From: Sphingopyxis macrogoltabida | GTDB taxonomy: Bacteria; Pseudomonadota; Alphaproteobacteria; Sphingomonadales; Sphingomonadaceae | DNA: 64,000 nt | Direction of reading: 5' to 3' | Assembly: GCA_003241685.1 (NCBI GenBank) | Contig: QFPJ01000001.1 | Coordinates: 62,001 to 126,000 of the forward strand | In this document: piece by piece, positions 27,816 to 36,740 of the stretch | Layout of the letters: each line of letters begins with the position of its first letter | How positions within the stretch are numbered: position 1 is the stretch's first letter | The notes under the pieces: model-generated | The model's database searches: none | The model's input: the letters and a program-made list of their open reading frames with translations, nothing else | What the model was told of the DNA's origin: nothing | Position numbers and translations under genes: made by a program

Positions 27816-27872
27816 GACGCGCCTATAGGCGAGGAAATAGCCTTATGACAGAAGCCAATGCCTTGACGTCTA

Positions 27873-27970
27873 AAGCCGCGTGCCCCCGCGAAGGCGGGGG
27901 TCCATCATCCATGGGCGAAAGATAGCACCGACCGAAGATGGGTCCCCGCCTTCGCGGGGACACACGGCTT
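27873..27970. repeat. REPIN-like inverted repeat (GCGAAGGCGGGG family)
   Basis: Two about 37-nt arms in inverted orientation, each containing the core CCCCGCGAAGGCGGGG, around a 24-nt centre. It occupies most of the sodB-sdaA gap. The same core recurs at 28706-28794 and 44853-44880, and in altered form inside the ligase gene at 30101-30196. Confidence 0.75.
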
Positions 27971-27986
27971 CTTCTTTGACAGGAAA

Positions 27987-28601
27987 TTACGCCGGATAGG
28001 TCCAGGTACCGTCGCGCGCCAGATTCTCGGCGGCGAAGTCCCAGTTGAGCAGTTCGTCGACCACCGCGCCGACATAGTCCGGACGGACATTCTTGCGGTC
28101 GATGTAATAGGCATGTTCCCACACGTCGATGACGAGCAGCGGCTTGATCCCCGCCGTCAGTTCGGTGCCGGCGTCATGCGTGTCGGTGACCGACAGCTTG
28201 CCGTCCTTGGCCACGAGCCAGGCCCAGCCCGACGCGAAATGGTTGACCGCCGTATCCTTCAGCTTCTTCTTCAGCTCATCGAGCGATCCGAAGTCGCGAT
28301 CGATCGCCGCCGCCAGATCGCCGGCGGGCTCGGTCTTGGTCGGCGACAGGCTTTCCCAATAAAAAGCGTGGTTCCACGACTGCGCCGAATTGTTGAACAG
28401 GCCCTTGTTGCCCGATCCTTCGGCATGGTGGACGATTTCCTCCAGGCTCTTGTCGGCGAGTTCGGTGCCCTCGATCGCGGCATTGACCTTGTCGACATAG
28501 GTTTTGTGATGCTTGCCATGGTGCGTCGCCAGCGTCTCGGCCGAGATATGGGGGGCCAGCGCATCCTGTGCGTAAGGCAGCGGCGGAAAAGCGATCGTCA
28601 T
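27987..28601 (-). CDS. sodB: Superoxide dismutase, Fe/Mn type (probable Fe)
   Basis: A 204-residue cytoplasmic superoxide dismutase. Metal ligands are visible in THHGKHHKTYV, SWNHAFYW and DVWEHAYYID. The residues around the active site (NNSAQSWNH, AVNHFASGWAWL) fit the iron type, though Fe/Mn assignment from sequence is not absolute. It converts superoxide to H2O2 and O2. Its gap to the next upstream gene holds a REP element. Confidence 0.95.
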   Translation of the reverse strand: MTIAFPPLPYAQDALAPHISAETLATHHGKHHKTYVDKVNAAIEGTELADKSLEEIVHHAEGSGNKGLFNNSAQSWNHAFYWESLSPTKTEPAGDLAAAIDRDFGSLDELKKKLKDTAVNHFASGWAWLVAKDGKLSVTDTHDAGTELTAGIKPLLVIDVWEHAYYIDRKNVRPDYVGAVVDELLNWDFAAENLARDGTWTYPA

Positions 28602-28705
28602 GGCAGTCTCCTTTTTTGTCGGTTCGGGCGTCTAACTCGGTATCTTGCCCGTGAGTTGCAACCCCGTGACGCGGAAATTTTGTCTAAACCGCCGCGCATA
28701 AATGC

Positions 28706-28794
28706 TGCGTATCCCCGCGAAGGCGGGCCCCCATCTTCCGCCGGCTCGAAATGGCCCCAACCGGATATGCCGCCCGCCTTCCGGGGGACACGCT
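28706..28794. repeat. REPIN-like inverted repeat
   Basis: Imperfect inverted arms of about 31 nt with the GCGAAGGCGGG core. It fills most of the gap between the DNA ligase stop and the sodB start. Belongs to the same family as 27873-27970. Confidence 0.65.
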
Positions 28795-28807
28795 CCCATT
28801 CGGCGCG

Positions 28808-30472
28808 TCACGTCACCATCGCCTGCAACGTGGCGATCCGGTCGGCTTCCTCCGCCGGCTTGTCGCGCCGGATCCGCGCAATGCGCGGGAAGCGCATCGC
28901 CAGACCCGATTTGTGCCGCTTCGACGCATGGATCGAATCGAACGCCACCTCCAGCACCAGCGACTTTTCGACTTCGCGCACCGGGCCGAAACGGTTCAGC
29001 GTGTTATCGCGCACGAACTTGTCGAGCCATTTCAGCTCCTCGTCGGTGAAACCCGAATAGGCTTTCCCCACCGGCAGCAGTTCGCCCGCATCCGACCAGC
29101 AGCCGAAGGTATAGTCCGAATAGAAACTCGCCCGCCGTCCGTTGCCGCGCTGCGCATACATCATCACGCAATCGGCGGTCAGCGGGTCGCGCTTCCATTT
29201 ATACCACAGCCCCGCGCGCCGGCCCGCGACATAGGGCGCATCGCGACGCTTCAGCATCACGCCTTCAATCGCGGCATCGCGCGCGCCCGCCCGGCGTTCG
29301 GCAAGATCGTCGAAGCCGGTCGCGTCGATCACCTGCGACAGATCGAAATGGCTGTCCGCCAGGCGCGGCACGAACGCCTCCAGCAGCCGCCGCCGCTCGC
29401 TCCACGGCAGGCCGCGCAAATCCTCGCCATCGACAGCGAGAAGATCATATACACGGACGAAGGCCGGATAATCGACCAGCATCTTCTTCGACACCGTCTT
29501 GCGCCCCAGCCGCTGCTGGAGCGCGTTGAAACTGGCCGCTTCGCCGCCCTGTGCATCGCCGCGCACCAGCAGTTCGCCGTCGATCACCGCGTCCTGATCG
29601 AAGGCGGCGACCAGTTCGGGAAAGGCGCCGCTGATCTCTTCGCCGCCGCGGCTGTAGATGCGCGTCTCGCCGCTGCCCCCACGACCGGCCCGCACGATCT
29701 GGACGCGAATGCCGTCCCATTTCCATTCGGCGGCATAATCGGCTAGGTCCACCGTGGCGTCGTCCAGCGGATGCGCGAGCATGAACGGCCGAAAGAAGGC
29801 GACGTCGGCCAGGTCGGGCCGCTCCGCCCGGCCCTCTCCCCACGCGAACAGCGGTTCATAAGGCGGCGGGATCGCGTGCCACAGTTCCTCGACATCGTCG
29901 ACCGGCACGTCGAACGCCTGCGCGAACGCCTGTTTCGCCAGCCGCGCCGACACGCCGACACGCATCCCGCCGAGCGCCAGTTTGAGCAGCGCATAACGCC
30001 CGTCGGCGTCGAGCCGGTCGAGCAGCGATGCGACGACCGCGGGGGCATCGCTGCGGCTGGTGGCAGCGAGCGCATCGACGGCGTCGGAGACGCTCAGTCC
30101 CCCCTCGCCTTCAGGGGAGGGGCCAGGGGTGGGGGCTGTCGCGTTTGCACCAAGGCCGCTGCCCCCCACCCCAACCTTTCCCCCGAAGGCGAGGGGCTTA
30201 TTTTCCGGCCACAGCAGCGCCGCCGTCTCGGCCGTATCGCCGACGAAATGGCGCGACAGGCGAAACAATTCCTCGTCGACGCGGGTCGCGAGCAACGCGC
30301 GCACCGTCCCCGCCTTCACCGCCGGAAAATCGAGCGCCTCGGTCAGTGCGGCAAGCGCCCAGCCGCGATCGGGGTCGGGCGCATGCCGCAGATAATCGAC
30401 GATCAGGGCAAGCTTGCTGTTGCGCGAACGCGTGTAGATCAGCCGGTCGATCAGGGCGGCGAAACGCTTCAC
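28808..30472 (-). CDS. ATP-dependent DNA ligase (ligase-associated repair family) carrying an in-frame repeat insertion
   Basis: A 554-residue ligase. The nucleotidyltransferase motif EWKWDGIRV places the adenylated lysine at Lys251. The OB-fold region contains GLWYKWKRDPLTADCVMMYAQ, and an N-terminal DNA-binding domain is present. The start is a GTG at 30472 overlapping the exonuclease stop (GTGA). Residues about 93-124 (Gly/Pro-rich, translated TPGPSPEGEGG) are encoded by a palindromic repeat, not by normal ligase sequence. The family usually sits beside an MBL exonuclease and often a DEXH helicase; no helicase gene is in this window. It seals nicks in the last step of the predicted repair pathway. 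Confidence 0.9.
   Translation of the reverse strand: MKRFAALIDRLIYTRSRNSKLALIVDYLRHAPDPDRGWALAALTEALDFPAVKAGTVRALLATRVDEELFRLSRHFVGDTAETAALLWPENKPLAFGGKVGVGGSGLGANATAPTPGPSPEGEGGLSVSDAVDALAATSRSDAPAVVASLLDRLDADGRYALLKLALGGMRVGVSARLAKQAFAQAFDVPVDDVEELWHAIPPPYEPLFAWGEGRAERPDLADVAFFRPFMLAHPLDDATVDLADYAAEWKWDGIRVQIVRAGRGGSGETRIYSRGGEEISGAFPELVAAFDQDAVIDGELLVRGDAQGGEAASFNALQQRLGRKTVSKKMLVDYPAFVRVYDLLAVDGEDLRGLPWSERRRLLEAFVPRLADSHFDLSQVIDATGFDDLAERRAGARDAAIEGVMLKRRDAPYVAGRRAGLWYKWKRDPLTADCVMMYAQRGNGRRASFYSDYTFGCWSDAGELLPVGKAYSGFTDEELKWLDKFVRDNTLNRFGPVREVEKSLVLEVAFDSIHASKRHKSGLAMRFPRIARIRRDKPAEEADRIATLQAMVT
30101..30196. repeat. Palindromic repeat inserted in the ligase coding sequence
   Basis: Two 36-nt arms (starting CCCCTCGCCTTC) in inverted orientation, about 80% complementary, flanking a 24-nt centre. 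The element reads through without stop in the ligase frame and adds about 32 low-complexity residues. It is organised like the intergenic REPIN elements elsewhere in the window. Confidence 0.75.
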
Positions 30473-31482
30473 GCCTCTTCCTCCAGATCGCGGCCGACCA
30501 GGTGCAACGCGCGCGCCTTGCGCTGCGTCAGTTCGCACCAGCGCAGCAGGCCGTCCTCGCTGCCGTGGGTGATCCAGCTTTCCTTCGGGTTCACATCCTC
30601 GATCGTCGCGGTCAGTTCGTCCCAATCGGCATGGTCCGAAATGACCAGCGGCAGTTCGACCATCCGCTGGCGCGCGCGCTGGCGCACCCGCATCCAGCCC
30701 GACGCCATCGCGGTCACCGGATCGGGCAGCCGCCGCGACCAGCGGTCGTTGAGTGCGGAGGGCGGCGCCAGCACGATCCGGCCCGCCATCTCCGCCTTGT
30801 CGGTTTCGCTGACCAGCCGCAATTCGCCCAGATCGACGCCATGCGCCGCATAGAGCGCGCACATGCGTTCCAGCGCGCCGTGAAGGTAAATGGGCGTCGC
30901 CCACCCCGCGCCGCGCAGTTCGGCGATCACGCGCTGCGCCTTGCCCAGCGCATAAGCACCGACGAGCACCGCGCGGTCGGGTTCGGCGCGCACCGCGCCG
31001 ATCAGCTTCGCAATCTCCTCGCCCGTCGGCGGGTGGCGGAACACCGGCAGACCAAAGGTCGCCTCGGTGATGAAGATGTCGCACGGCACCACCTCGAATG
31101 GCGCGCAGGTCGGATCGGCCCGCCGCTTGTAATCGCCGGTGATGACGATCCGCTCGCCCGCATATTCCATCAATATCTGCGCGCTGCCCAGAACATGCCC
31201 CGCGGGATGAAAGCTGAACCGCACCCCGCCGCGCTCGAACCCGTCGCCATAGACGAAGGCCCGGTTATGGCTCGCCTCGGCATCGACGCCATAGCGCAGC
31301 GCCATGATCGCCAGCGTCTCGGGCGTCGCGAAGACCGCGCCGTGACCGCTGCGCGCATGGTCGGCATGGCCATGCGTCACCGCGGCGCGCTCGACGGGAC
31401 GCGACGGGTCGATCCACAGGTCGGCGGGCTTGACATATAGGCCGCTCGGATGCGGCTCGATCCAGGTCTTCGTCCTCGCCAT
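30469..31482 (-). CDS. Metallo-beta-lactamase-fold DNA exonuclease (ligase-associated)
   Basis: A 337-residue MBL-fold nuclease. The metal motif THGHADHARSG has His37, His39, Asp41 and His42. HPAGHVLGSAQI and TGDYKRRADPT match the beta-CASP/SNM1-like nuclease pattern of ligase-associated exonucleases. The start codon shares one base with the UdgX stop (TGATG) and the stop overlaps the ligase start, so it is translated between the two. It would trim DNA ends for the ligase; polarity cannot be told. Confidence 0.88.
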   Translation of the reverse strand: MARTKTWIEPHPSGLYVKPADLWIDPSRPVERAAVTHGHADHARSGHGAVFATPETLAIMALRYGVDAEASHNRAFVYGDGFERGGVRFSFHPAGHVLGSAQILMEYAGERIVITGDYKRRADPTCAPFEVVPCDIFITEATFGLPVFRHPPTGEEIAKLIGAVRAEPDRAVLVGAYALGKAQRVIAELRGAGWATPIYLHGALERMCALYAAHGVDLGELRLVSETDKAEMAGRIVLAPPSALNDRWSRRLPDPVTAMASGWMRVRQRARQRMVELPLVISDHADWDELTATIEDVNPKESWITHGSEDGLLRWCELTQRKARALHLVGRDLEEEA

Positions 31483-32933
31483 CAGGCCGCGAGCGTCCGC
31501 GCGCGGACCAGGTCGGCGACGAAGGCCTTGCGCTCTTCGGCGGCGCGCGCGCGGTCGGGCAGCCGCAGCAGGAACGACGGATGGATCGTCGCGACCAGTT
31601 TCGTTCCGCCCTCCAGTTCATGCACCATCCCGCGCATCGACGCGATGCTTGCGCTCTTCCCCGTCACCCCGCGCAGCGCGCTCGCGCCCAGCGTGACGAT
31701 GATGTCGGGCCGGACCAGCGCCCGCTCCTTGTCGAGCCACCAGCGGCATATGTCGATTTCGCCCGCCGTCGGATTCTGGTGCAGGCGCCGCTTGCCGCGC
31801 GGTTCGAACTTGAAATGCTTGACGGCGTTGGTGAGGAACAGGCTGCGGCGGTCGATGTTCGCCTCGTCGAGCGCGGCATCCAGAACCTGTCCCGCCGGCC
31901 CGACGAAAGGCCGCCCCTGCAGATCCTCCTGATCGCCGGGCTGTTCGCCGACCAGCATGACGCGCGCGCCTTGCGGCCCTTCGCCCGCGACGCCCTGGGT
32001 CGCATGGCAGGCGAGCGGACAGCGTGTGCAGCGATCAACCGCGCGCGCCAGGTCGTCCAGCGTCTTCACATCATCGTCGAGGGCGAGTTCATCGGGCACG
32101 CGCGTCCGCCATTTATCGGTCAACGGGTTTGCCAGAGAAACGGCCGTTTCGCGCATGCGTTCCACCCGCGCCCCGGCGCCCGCGATCAGCGGCGCTATAT
32201 CCTGCGCCTCGGGCAGATTCTTCCAATATTTCTTCGGCATCTCGGCGCGCATCGCCGCCACCTTCACGCGCGCCGGATTGAAGATCGCGCCATAATAGGT
32301 GCGCCATTGATCCTCGACGATGTCGCTGTCCGGCACCTCCTCCTTCGTCCCGCCGGGTCCGTAAGTCAGCTTTCCATCCTGCCAGATCGCGCGCGCGTCG
32401 GGCGTCACGATCGCCCAGTCCATGCCGGTAAAGCGCCGCTGGAAAAAAGGCGCGGTCAATCGCAAAATCCGGTGCGACGGCTCGAACCACGCCGCGAACC
32501 GCTCCCGCCCCGCCGCCTCGCCGATGCGCCGGAACCGTACGAAGGCGTGCATCTTGTGCACGTCGCGGCGGATCGCCTTGTCCGCCCCGCGCAGCCAGTT
32601 AATTTCCGCATCGGTCGTCCGGGCGAGCACGCGCCGGTCGCCCAGCGCGCGCCACATGATCCGGTAAAGCCGGGCCGGCACCTCGGGATCGCGGTGGCAG
32701 ATGACGCGGTCGGCGATTTCGACCAGTTCGCGCGGCAGGCTAAACGCGTTCGCAGGCGCAGAGGGCGGCGCGGGCGCGGGCGCCGCCGCAACCGCATCGC
32801 CGAACAGCGACGGACCTTCTTCGCTGCCGCGCCAGTCTATCTCGTCCGGCGCAATGCCCGCTGCCAGCAGTCCGCGCGCGGCGCGCCGCCACTCGGCAAA
32901 ATCACCGGGCGCCTTCAGGATCACTTCCCTCAT
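31482..32933 (-). CDS. DUF4130 - UdgX uracil-DNA glycosylase fusion
   Basis: A 483-residue protein. Residues about 1-240 are a DUF4130-type domain (HKMHAFVRFRR, FEPSHRILRLTAPFFQRRF). The remainder is a family 4-like uracil-DNA glycosylase. CTRCPLACHATQG supplies iron-sulfur cysteines, GEQPGDQEDLQGRPFVGPAG is the catalytic loop and HPSFLLR the DNA-intercalation region. The loop RGKRRLHQNP with His385 matches the UdgX-specific KRRIH loop, whose histidine attacks the deoxyribose and leaves a covalent protein-DNA adduct. Start ATG overlaps the radical SAM stop (ATGA). It is expected to recognise uracil in DNA and hand on to the downstream exonuclease and ligase. Confidence 0.9.
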   Translation of the reverse strand: MREVILKAPGDFAEWRRAARGLLAAGIAPDEIDWRGSEEGPSLFGDAVAAAPAPAPPSAPANAFSLPRELVEIADRVICHRDPEVPARLYRIMWRALGDRRVLARTTDAEINWLRGADKAIRRDVHKMHAFVRFRRIGEAAGRERFAAWFEPSHRILRLTAPFFQRRFTGMDWAIVTPDARAIWQDGKLTYGPGGTKEEVPDSDIVEDQWRTYYGAIFNPARVKVAAMRAEMPKKYWKNLPEAQDIAPLIAGAGARVERMRETAVSLANPLTDKWRTRVPDELALDDDVKTLDDLARAVDRCTRCPLACHATQGVAGEGPQGARVMLVGEQPGDQEDLQGRPFVGPAGQVLDAALDEANIDRRSLFLTNAVKHFKFEPRGKRRLHQNPTAGEIDICRWWLDKERALVRPDIIVTLGASALRGVTGKSASIASMRGMVHELEGGTKLVATIHPSFLLRLPDRARAAEERKAFVADLVRARTLAA

Positions 32934-34180
32934 AGCGCCAGCGACAATTGCTCGGGGGGCGGCGCGAACCGGGCGCGCAGGTCGGCACCGTCGGTCAGCT
33001 TGCCGGGCTGCCAGTCGGGCGTGACGATGAACGGCAAAAGCTTCTTGACCGACGCCGTCACCTTGGCGAGATCGCCGAGCCGCAACTTTCCCAATCGCCG
33101 TGCCGCGACGATCCGATCGACCGCGCGCGTGCCCAGTCCCGGCACGCGCAACAGCATCTCGCGCGGCGCACGGTTGATATCGACCGGAAAAGCCTCGCGC
33201 CGCTGAAGCGCCCAGGCCAGCTTGGGATCGATCGACAGGTCGAGCATGCCGTCCTGCGCGCCCTCCATGATCTCGCCCTGTTCGAAACCATAGAAGCGCA
33301 GCAACCAGTCGGCCTGATACAATCGGTGTTCGCGCATCAGCGGCGGCCGCACCGGCGGCAGATCGCGGCTGGCATCGGGGATCGGGCTGTAAGCCGAATA
33401 ATAGACGCGGCGCAGGCGATAGCCCGAATAGAGATTGGTCGCGGTCCGCAATATATCGCCGTCGCGGGCGGCATCGGCGCCGACGATCATCTGCGTCGAC
33501 TGGCCCGCCGGGGCAAAGCGCGGCGGCCGCGCCTTGCCGATCAACCGACTTTTCGCGGCGTCGACGACATCGGCCTCGCGCGTGCGGACTGACGCCATTG
33601 TCTTGCGGATCGTCGCCGGTTTCTTCTCGGGCGCGAAGCTCGCCAGCCCGGCCTCGGTCGGCAATTCGACATTGGTGGACAACCGATCCGCGTACAGCCC
33701 CGCGAGCGCGATCAGCGCCGGATCGGCGCCCGCGATCGTCTTCAGGTGGATATATCCCTGAAAATAATGTTCCTCGCGCAAGATTCGCGCAACTTCGACG
33801 ATCTGTTCCATCGTATGGTCTTCGGACCGGATGATGCCCGACGACAGGAACAGCCCCTCGATATAATTGCGCCTGTAGAAATCGAGCGTGAGGCCGGCCA
33901 CCTCCTGCGGACTGAAACGCGCGCGCCGCACGTTGCTGGACGCGCGATTGATGCAGAAGCGGCAGTCGTAAATGCAGAAATTGGTGAGCAATATCTTGAG
34001 CAGCGAGATGCAGCGGCCGTCGGGCGCATAGCTGTGACAGATGCCCATGCCCTCGGTCGAACCGATCCCGCCCGTGCCCATCGAATCGCGCTTGACCGTA
34101 CCGGACGATGCGCACGACGCGTCATATTTGGCGGCGTCCGCCAGAATATGGAGCTTTTGCAAGATCGTTCGCCCGGCCAT
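32930..34180 (-). CDS. Putative DNA repair radical SAM protein with helix-hairpin-helix domain
   Basis: A 416-residue radical SAM enzyme. The [4Fe-4S] motif CIYDCRFC uses Cys69, Cys73 and Cys76; two further cysteines lie upstream (C23, C48). A C-terminal helix-hairpin-helix unit (DINRAPREMLLRVPGLGTRAVDRIV) predicts DNA binding. This family is regularly paired with DUF4130/UdgX genes and has no established reaction. ATG at 34180 is chosen because AGGA precedes it. A perfect LexA box lies 20 nt upstream, making this the first gene of an SOS-type operon. Confidence 0.88.
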   Translation of the reverse strand: MAGRTILQKLHILADAAKYDASCASSGTVKRDSMGTGGIGSTEGMGICHSYAPDGRCISLLKILLTNFCIYDCRFCINRASSNVRRARFSPQEVAGLTLDFYRRNYIEGLFLSSGIIRSEDHTMEQIVEVARILREEHYFQGYIHLKTIAGADPALIALAGLYADRLSTNVELPTEAGLASFAPEKKPATIRKTMASVRTREADVVDAAKSRLIGKARPPRFAPAGQSTQMIVGADAARDGDILRTATNLYSGYRLRRVYYSAYSPIPDASRDLPPVRPPLMREHRLYQADWLLRFYGFEQGEIMEGAQDGMLDLSIDPKLAWALQRREAFPVDINRAPREMLLRVPGLGTRAVDRIVAARRLGKLRLGDLAKVTASVKKLLPFIVTPDWQPGKLTDGADLRARFAPPPEQLSLAL

Positions 34181-34199
34181 CCGTCCTGCATAGCACGGC

Positions 34200-34214
34200 G
34201 AACAAATAAAGAAC
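34200..34214 (-). promoter_or_regulatory. LexA (SOS) box upstream of the repair operon
   Basis: GAACAAATAAAGAAC, an exact match to the alphaproteobacterial GAAC-N7-GAAC operator, 20 nt from the radical SAM start. Its location over the expected promoter predicts repression by LexA and induction by DNA damage of all four downstream genes. Confidence 0.8.
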
Positions 34215-34237
34215 AAACCTGTGTTAAGATGTCCGGT

Positions 34238-34975
34238 TCAGCTCCGGGCCAGCCGCATCCGGAAGGCGTCGAGATGAAAATAGGCCGGGTCGAAATCGCA
34301 CATCTGCGCCAGCGCGTCGGGGGCCAGGAACCGAATCCACTGGCGGTTGGTCTCGATATAGCCGGCGCGCACCAGCCGCCGCAGCACGCGATTGGTGTGA
34401 ATGGGGGTCAGCCCCAGCGCGTCCGCGATCTGCGTCTGCGTCAGCGGCAGGCGCAGCGTGTCGCGATCGGCCTGGTTCACGATTTGCGCGCGGCGGTGCA
34501 GTTCCAGCAGGAAATGGCCGATCCGTTCCTGCGCGCTCTGCCGCCCGTTGCGCACGATCTGTTCGCGCAGAAACGCCTCTTCCTGCACCTGCGTCCACCA
34601 GAAGGCCATCGTCAGCGCCCCCGATCCCGCCAGCATCTCGCGCACCGCCTGCGGCGCCAGCGCATAGACCGAACCGGCGGTCACCGTGACGACGCTATGA
34701 TCCGCCTCGGCCGCGACGAGGACCTGCAGGTCGAATATATCGCCCGGAAGCAGGATATTCAGAATCTGGCGCCGTCCGTCCTCCAGCGTCTTGATACGCG
34801 CCGCCCAACCCTCGCGCATCACCAGCACCGCGTCCATCTGCTGCCCCGCCGCGATGATTTCGCTGTTCGCGCCAAAGGTGCGGACTTTCGCCCCCAGCCT
34901 GGCCAGCGCCACACGGTCGTCGTCGGCAAGGTCGCTGTAATAGCTGAGCCGCGTAATCAAGGCTTCCAGTGCCAT
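34238..34975 (-). CDS. Crp/Fnr-family transcriptional regulator
   Basis: A 245-residue protein: cyclic-nucleotide-like effector domain (residues about 20-130, GWAARIKTLEDGRRQILNILLPGDIF) and a C-terminal winged helix (LTQTQIADALGLTPIHTNRVLRRL). No cysteine cluster of the Fnr oxygen-sensor type is seen. ATG at 34975 has GAGGGGG upstream. It starts 19 nt after the histidine kinase stop on the same strand, so the two probably share a transcript. The ligand is unknown. Confidence 0.9.
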   Translation of the reverse strand: MALEALITRLSYYSDLADDDRVALARLGAKVRTFGANSEIIAAGQQMDAVLVMREGWAARIKTLEDGRRQILNILLPGDIFDLQVLVAAEADHSVVTVTAGSVYALAPQAVREMLAGSGALTMAFWWTQVQEEAFLREQIVRNGRQSAQERIGHFLLELHRRAQIVNQADRDTLRLPLTQTQIADALGLTPIHTNRVLRRLVRAGYIETNRQWIRFLAPDALAQMCDFDPAYFHLDAFRMRLARS

Positions 34976-34994
34976 GCCCCCTCCCCGCTCCCCG

Positions 34995-36533
34995 TCAGGC
35001 CTCCCGCCATCGCGCGGGCAGAAAAATTTCACACACCAGTCCCGTAGGCTTCCAGTAACGCTCGATCGTTCCGCCCAGATTGTTGCAGACGCTGCGCTCC
35101 ATCAGAAGCGTGCCGAAGCTGGTCCGGTCGGGCGGCACGACCCGGCCGTTACCGCCGCTTTCGGCCCAGGTCAGGTGGAATTGGCGCGCGTCGTCGCCCT
35201 CGGCGTCCTGCGACCAGCGCACGTCGACGCGTCCGTCGTCAACCGACAGGGCGCCATGCTTGGCCGCGTTGGTCGCCAGTTCGTTGAACAGGAGGGCCAT
35301 GGCGACGAGCGCGTTTTCGGGCAGCAGCAGGTCGGGTCCGGACCAGCGGATGCGCGGAAAAGCAGCCTCCACCTCGCGCAGCAGCGCGTGCATCGATCCG
35401 GTCATGAAATTGGCGCCGAGCAGCACGTTCTGCGCGCGATTGAGCGCGTCGAGCCGGCTGCTGATCCGTTCAACATAATCGTCGACGTCACTCGCCGAAT
35501 GCCGCGTGAGCGAGATGATCGCACCCACCGTGGCGAACAGGTTGCGCATCCGGTGGTGCAGTTCGCGCATCAACAGCGTCGCATTTTCCTGCCGGCTTTT
35601 CTGTTCGGTGATATCCGCGTTGATGCCGGTCAGCACCGCCGCATCGGGCCAACCGTCCCAATCGGCGCGCCCGAGCAGCCAGCGCACTCCGCGTTCGGGA
35701 TGCTGAACGCGGAATTCCGCCATATAGGGCACGCCTTTTTCGACCGCTTCGTCGAGCGCCTTGCGAACCACCGGACGGTCTTCGGGCAATATCCGTTCGG
35801 CGGCCGCATCCCCTGTCGACAAGGCGTCGGCATAGTCGCTGCCCCACAATTCGGCGACCGCGCCCTGCCACTCCATCGCGTCGTTCCGGGGGTGATATTG
35901 CCACACGGCGATGCTCGAAAAGTCGAGCGCGCGTTCCAGAATAAGCTTGGTTTCGTCGCGCTCGATCGCGGTGCGGCGCAATTCGGCCTCGGCCATGATG
36001 ATCGCGGCAAAATCGGCCAGCCGTTCCATGTCGCGCGCATCCGGTACGGCGCGCACTTTCTCGTCGATCACGCACAGCGTTCCCAGCACGACGCCGTTCG
36101 GCGCGCGCAGCGGCATGCCGGCGTAAAAACGGATATAGGGCTCGCCGGTCACGAGCGGATTATCGGCAAAGCGCGGGTCCTGCGTCGCATCGGTGATGAC
36201 CATCGGCTGATCGTCGGCGATCACATATTGGCAAAAGCTGATGTCCCGCGGCGTTTCGGCGACATCGAGGCCATGCGCCGACTTGAACCATTGTCGGCAG
36301 TCGTCGACCAGCGACACCAGCGCGATCGGCGCATCGAACAGGTCGGCGACCAGCTTCGTCACCCGGTCGAAGCCGGGCTCGGGGGCGGTGTCGAGAATGC
36401 GATAGGAGCGCAATGTCTCCAGCCGATCCTGCTCGGCGCTCGCAACGCGGCCTTCCCCATTTTCGGTCAATGCATGCCCCCCATCGTGTCGCAACACCTG
36501 CACATCGTCCTGTTCGCCCGGGGGCTTTGCCAT
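34995..36533 (-). CDS. Soluble HWE-family sensor histidine kinase (GAF-PAS-HWE)
   Basis: A 512-residue cytoplasmic kinase without membrane segments. Residues about 40-180 form a GAF domain, residues about 200-310 a PAS domain ending VLTGINADITEQK, and then the H-box ELHHRMRNLFATV. The ATPase part (FNELATNAAKHGAL) is of the HWE/HisKA_2 type. Kinases of this type phosphorylate PhyR in alphaproteobacterial general stress signalling. It is divergent from phyR across a 207-nt gap, which supports that role. The stimulus is not readable. Confidence 0.9.
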   Translation of the reverse strand: MAKPPGEQDDVQVLRHDGGHALTENGEGRVASAEQDRLETLRSYRILDTAPEPGFDRVTKLVADLFDAPIALVSLVDDCRQWFKSAHGLDVAETPRDISFCQYVIADDQPMVITDATQDPRFADNPLVTGEPYIRFYAGMPLRAPNGVVLGTLCVIDEKVRAVPDARDMERLADFAAIIMAEAELRRTAIERDETKLILERALDFSSIAVWQYHPRNDAMEWQGAVAELWGSDYADALSTGDAAAERILPEDRPVVRKALDEAVEKGVPYMAEFRVQHPERGVRWLLGRADWDGWPDAAVLTGINADITEQKSRQENATLLMRELHHRMRNLFATVGAIISLTRHSASDVDDYVERISSRLDALNRAQNVLLGANFMTGSMHALLREVEAAFPRIRWSGPDLLLPENALVAMALLFNELATNAAKHGALSVDDGRVDVRWSQDAEGDDARQFHLTWAESGGNGRVVPPDRTSFGTLLMERSVCNNLGGTIERYWKPTGLVCEIFLPARWREA

Positions 36534-36684
36534 GAATCCGGTCCCTACAAAAGCATGGAGGGCGATGGGTCGGAAAAGGGCGTCGTTCCGATCGGTTACG
36601 CCATGCCTTTATCTCCAAGCTCCTTCTACGCTTCGTCGCGCCACTGGTTGCAGCGAACGGGTCCGCATTTTTTCCGGCACCGGC

Positions 36685-36710
36685 GGAACCCGATCCCGCG
36701 CCGACGCGTA
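36685..36710 (+). promoter_or_regulatory. Possible EcfG-type promoter of phyR
   Basis: GGAAC at 36685-36689, a 17-nt spacer and CGTA at 36707-36710 (consensus CGTT). Transcription would begin about 25 nt before the phyR ATG and include its GGGAGG site. The last -10 base deviates, so this is tentative. Confidence 0.45.
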
Positions 36711-36740
36711 TGCAGTTCCAGGAAGAGGGAGGTCATTTAC

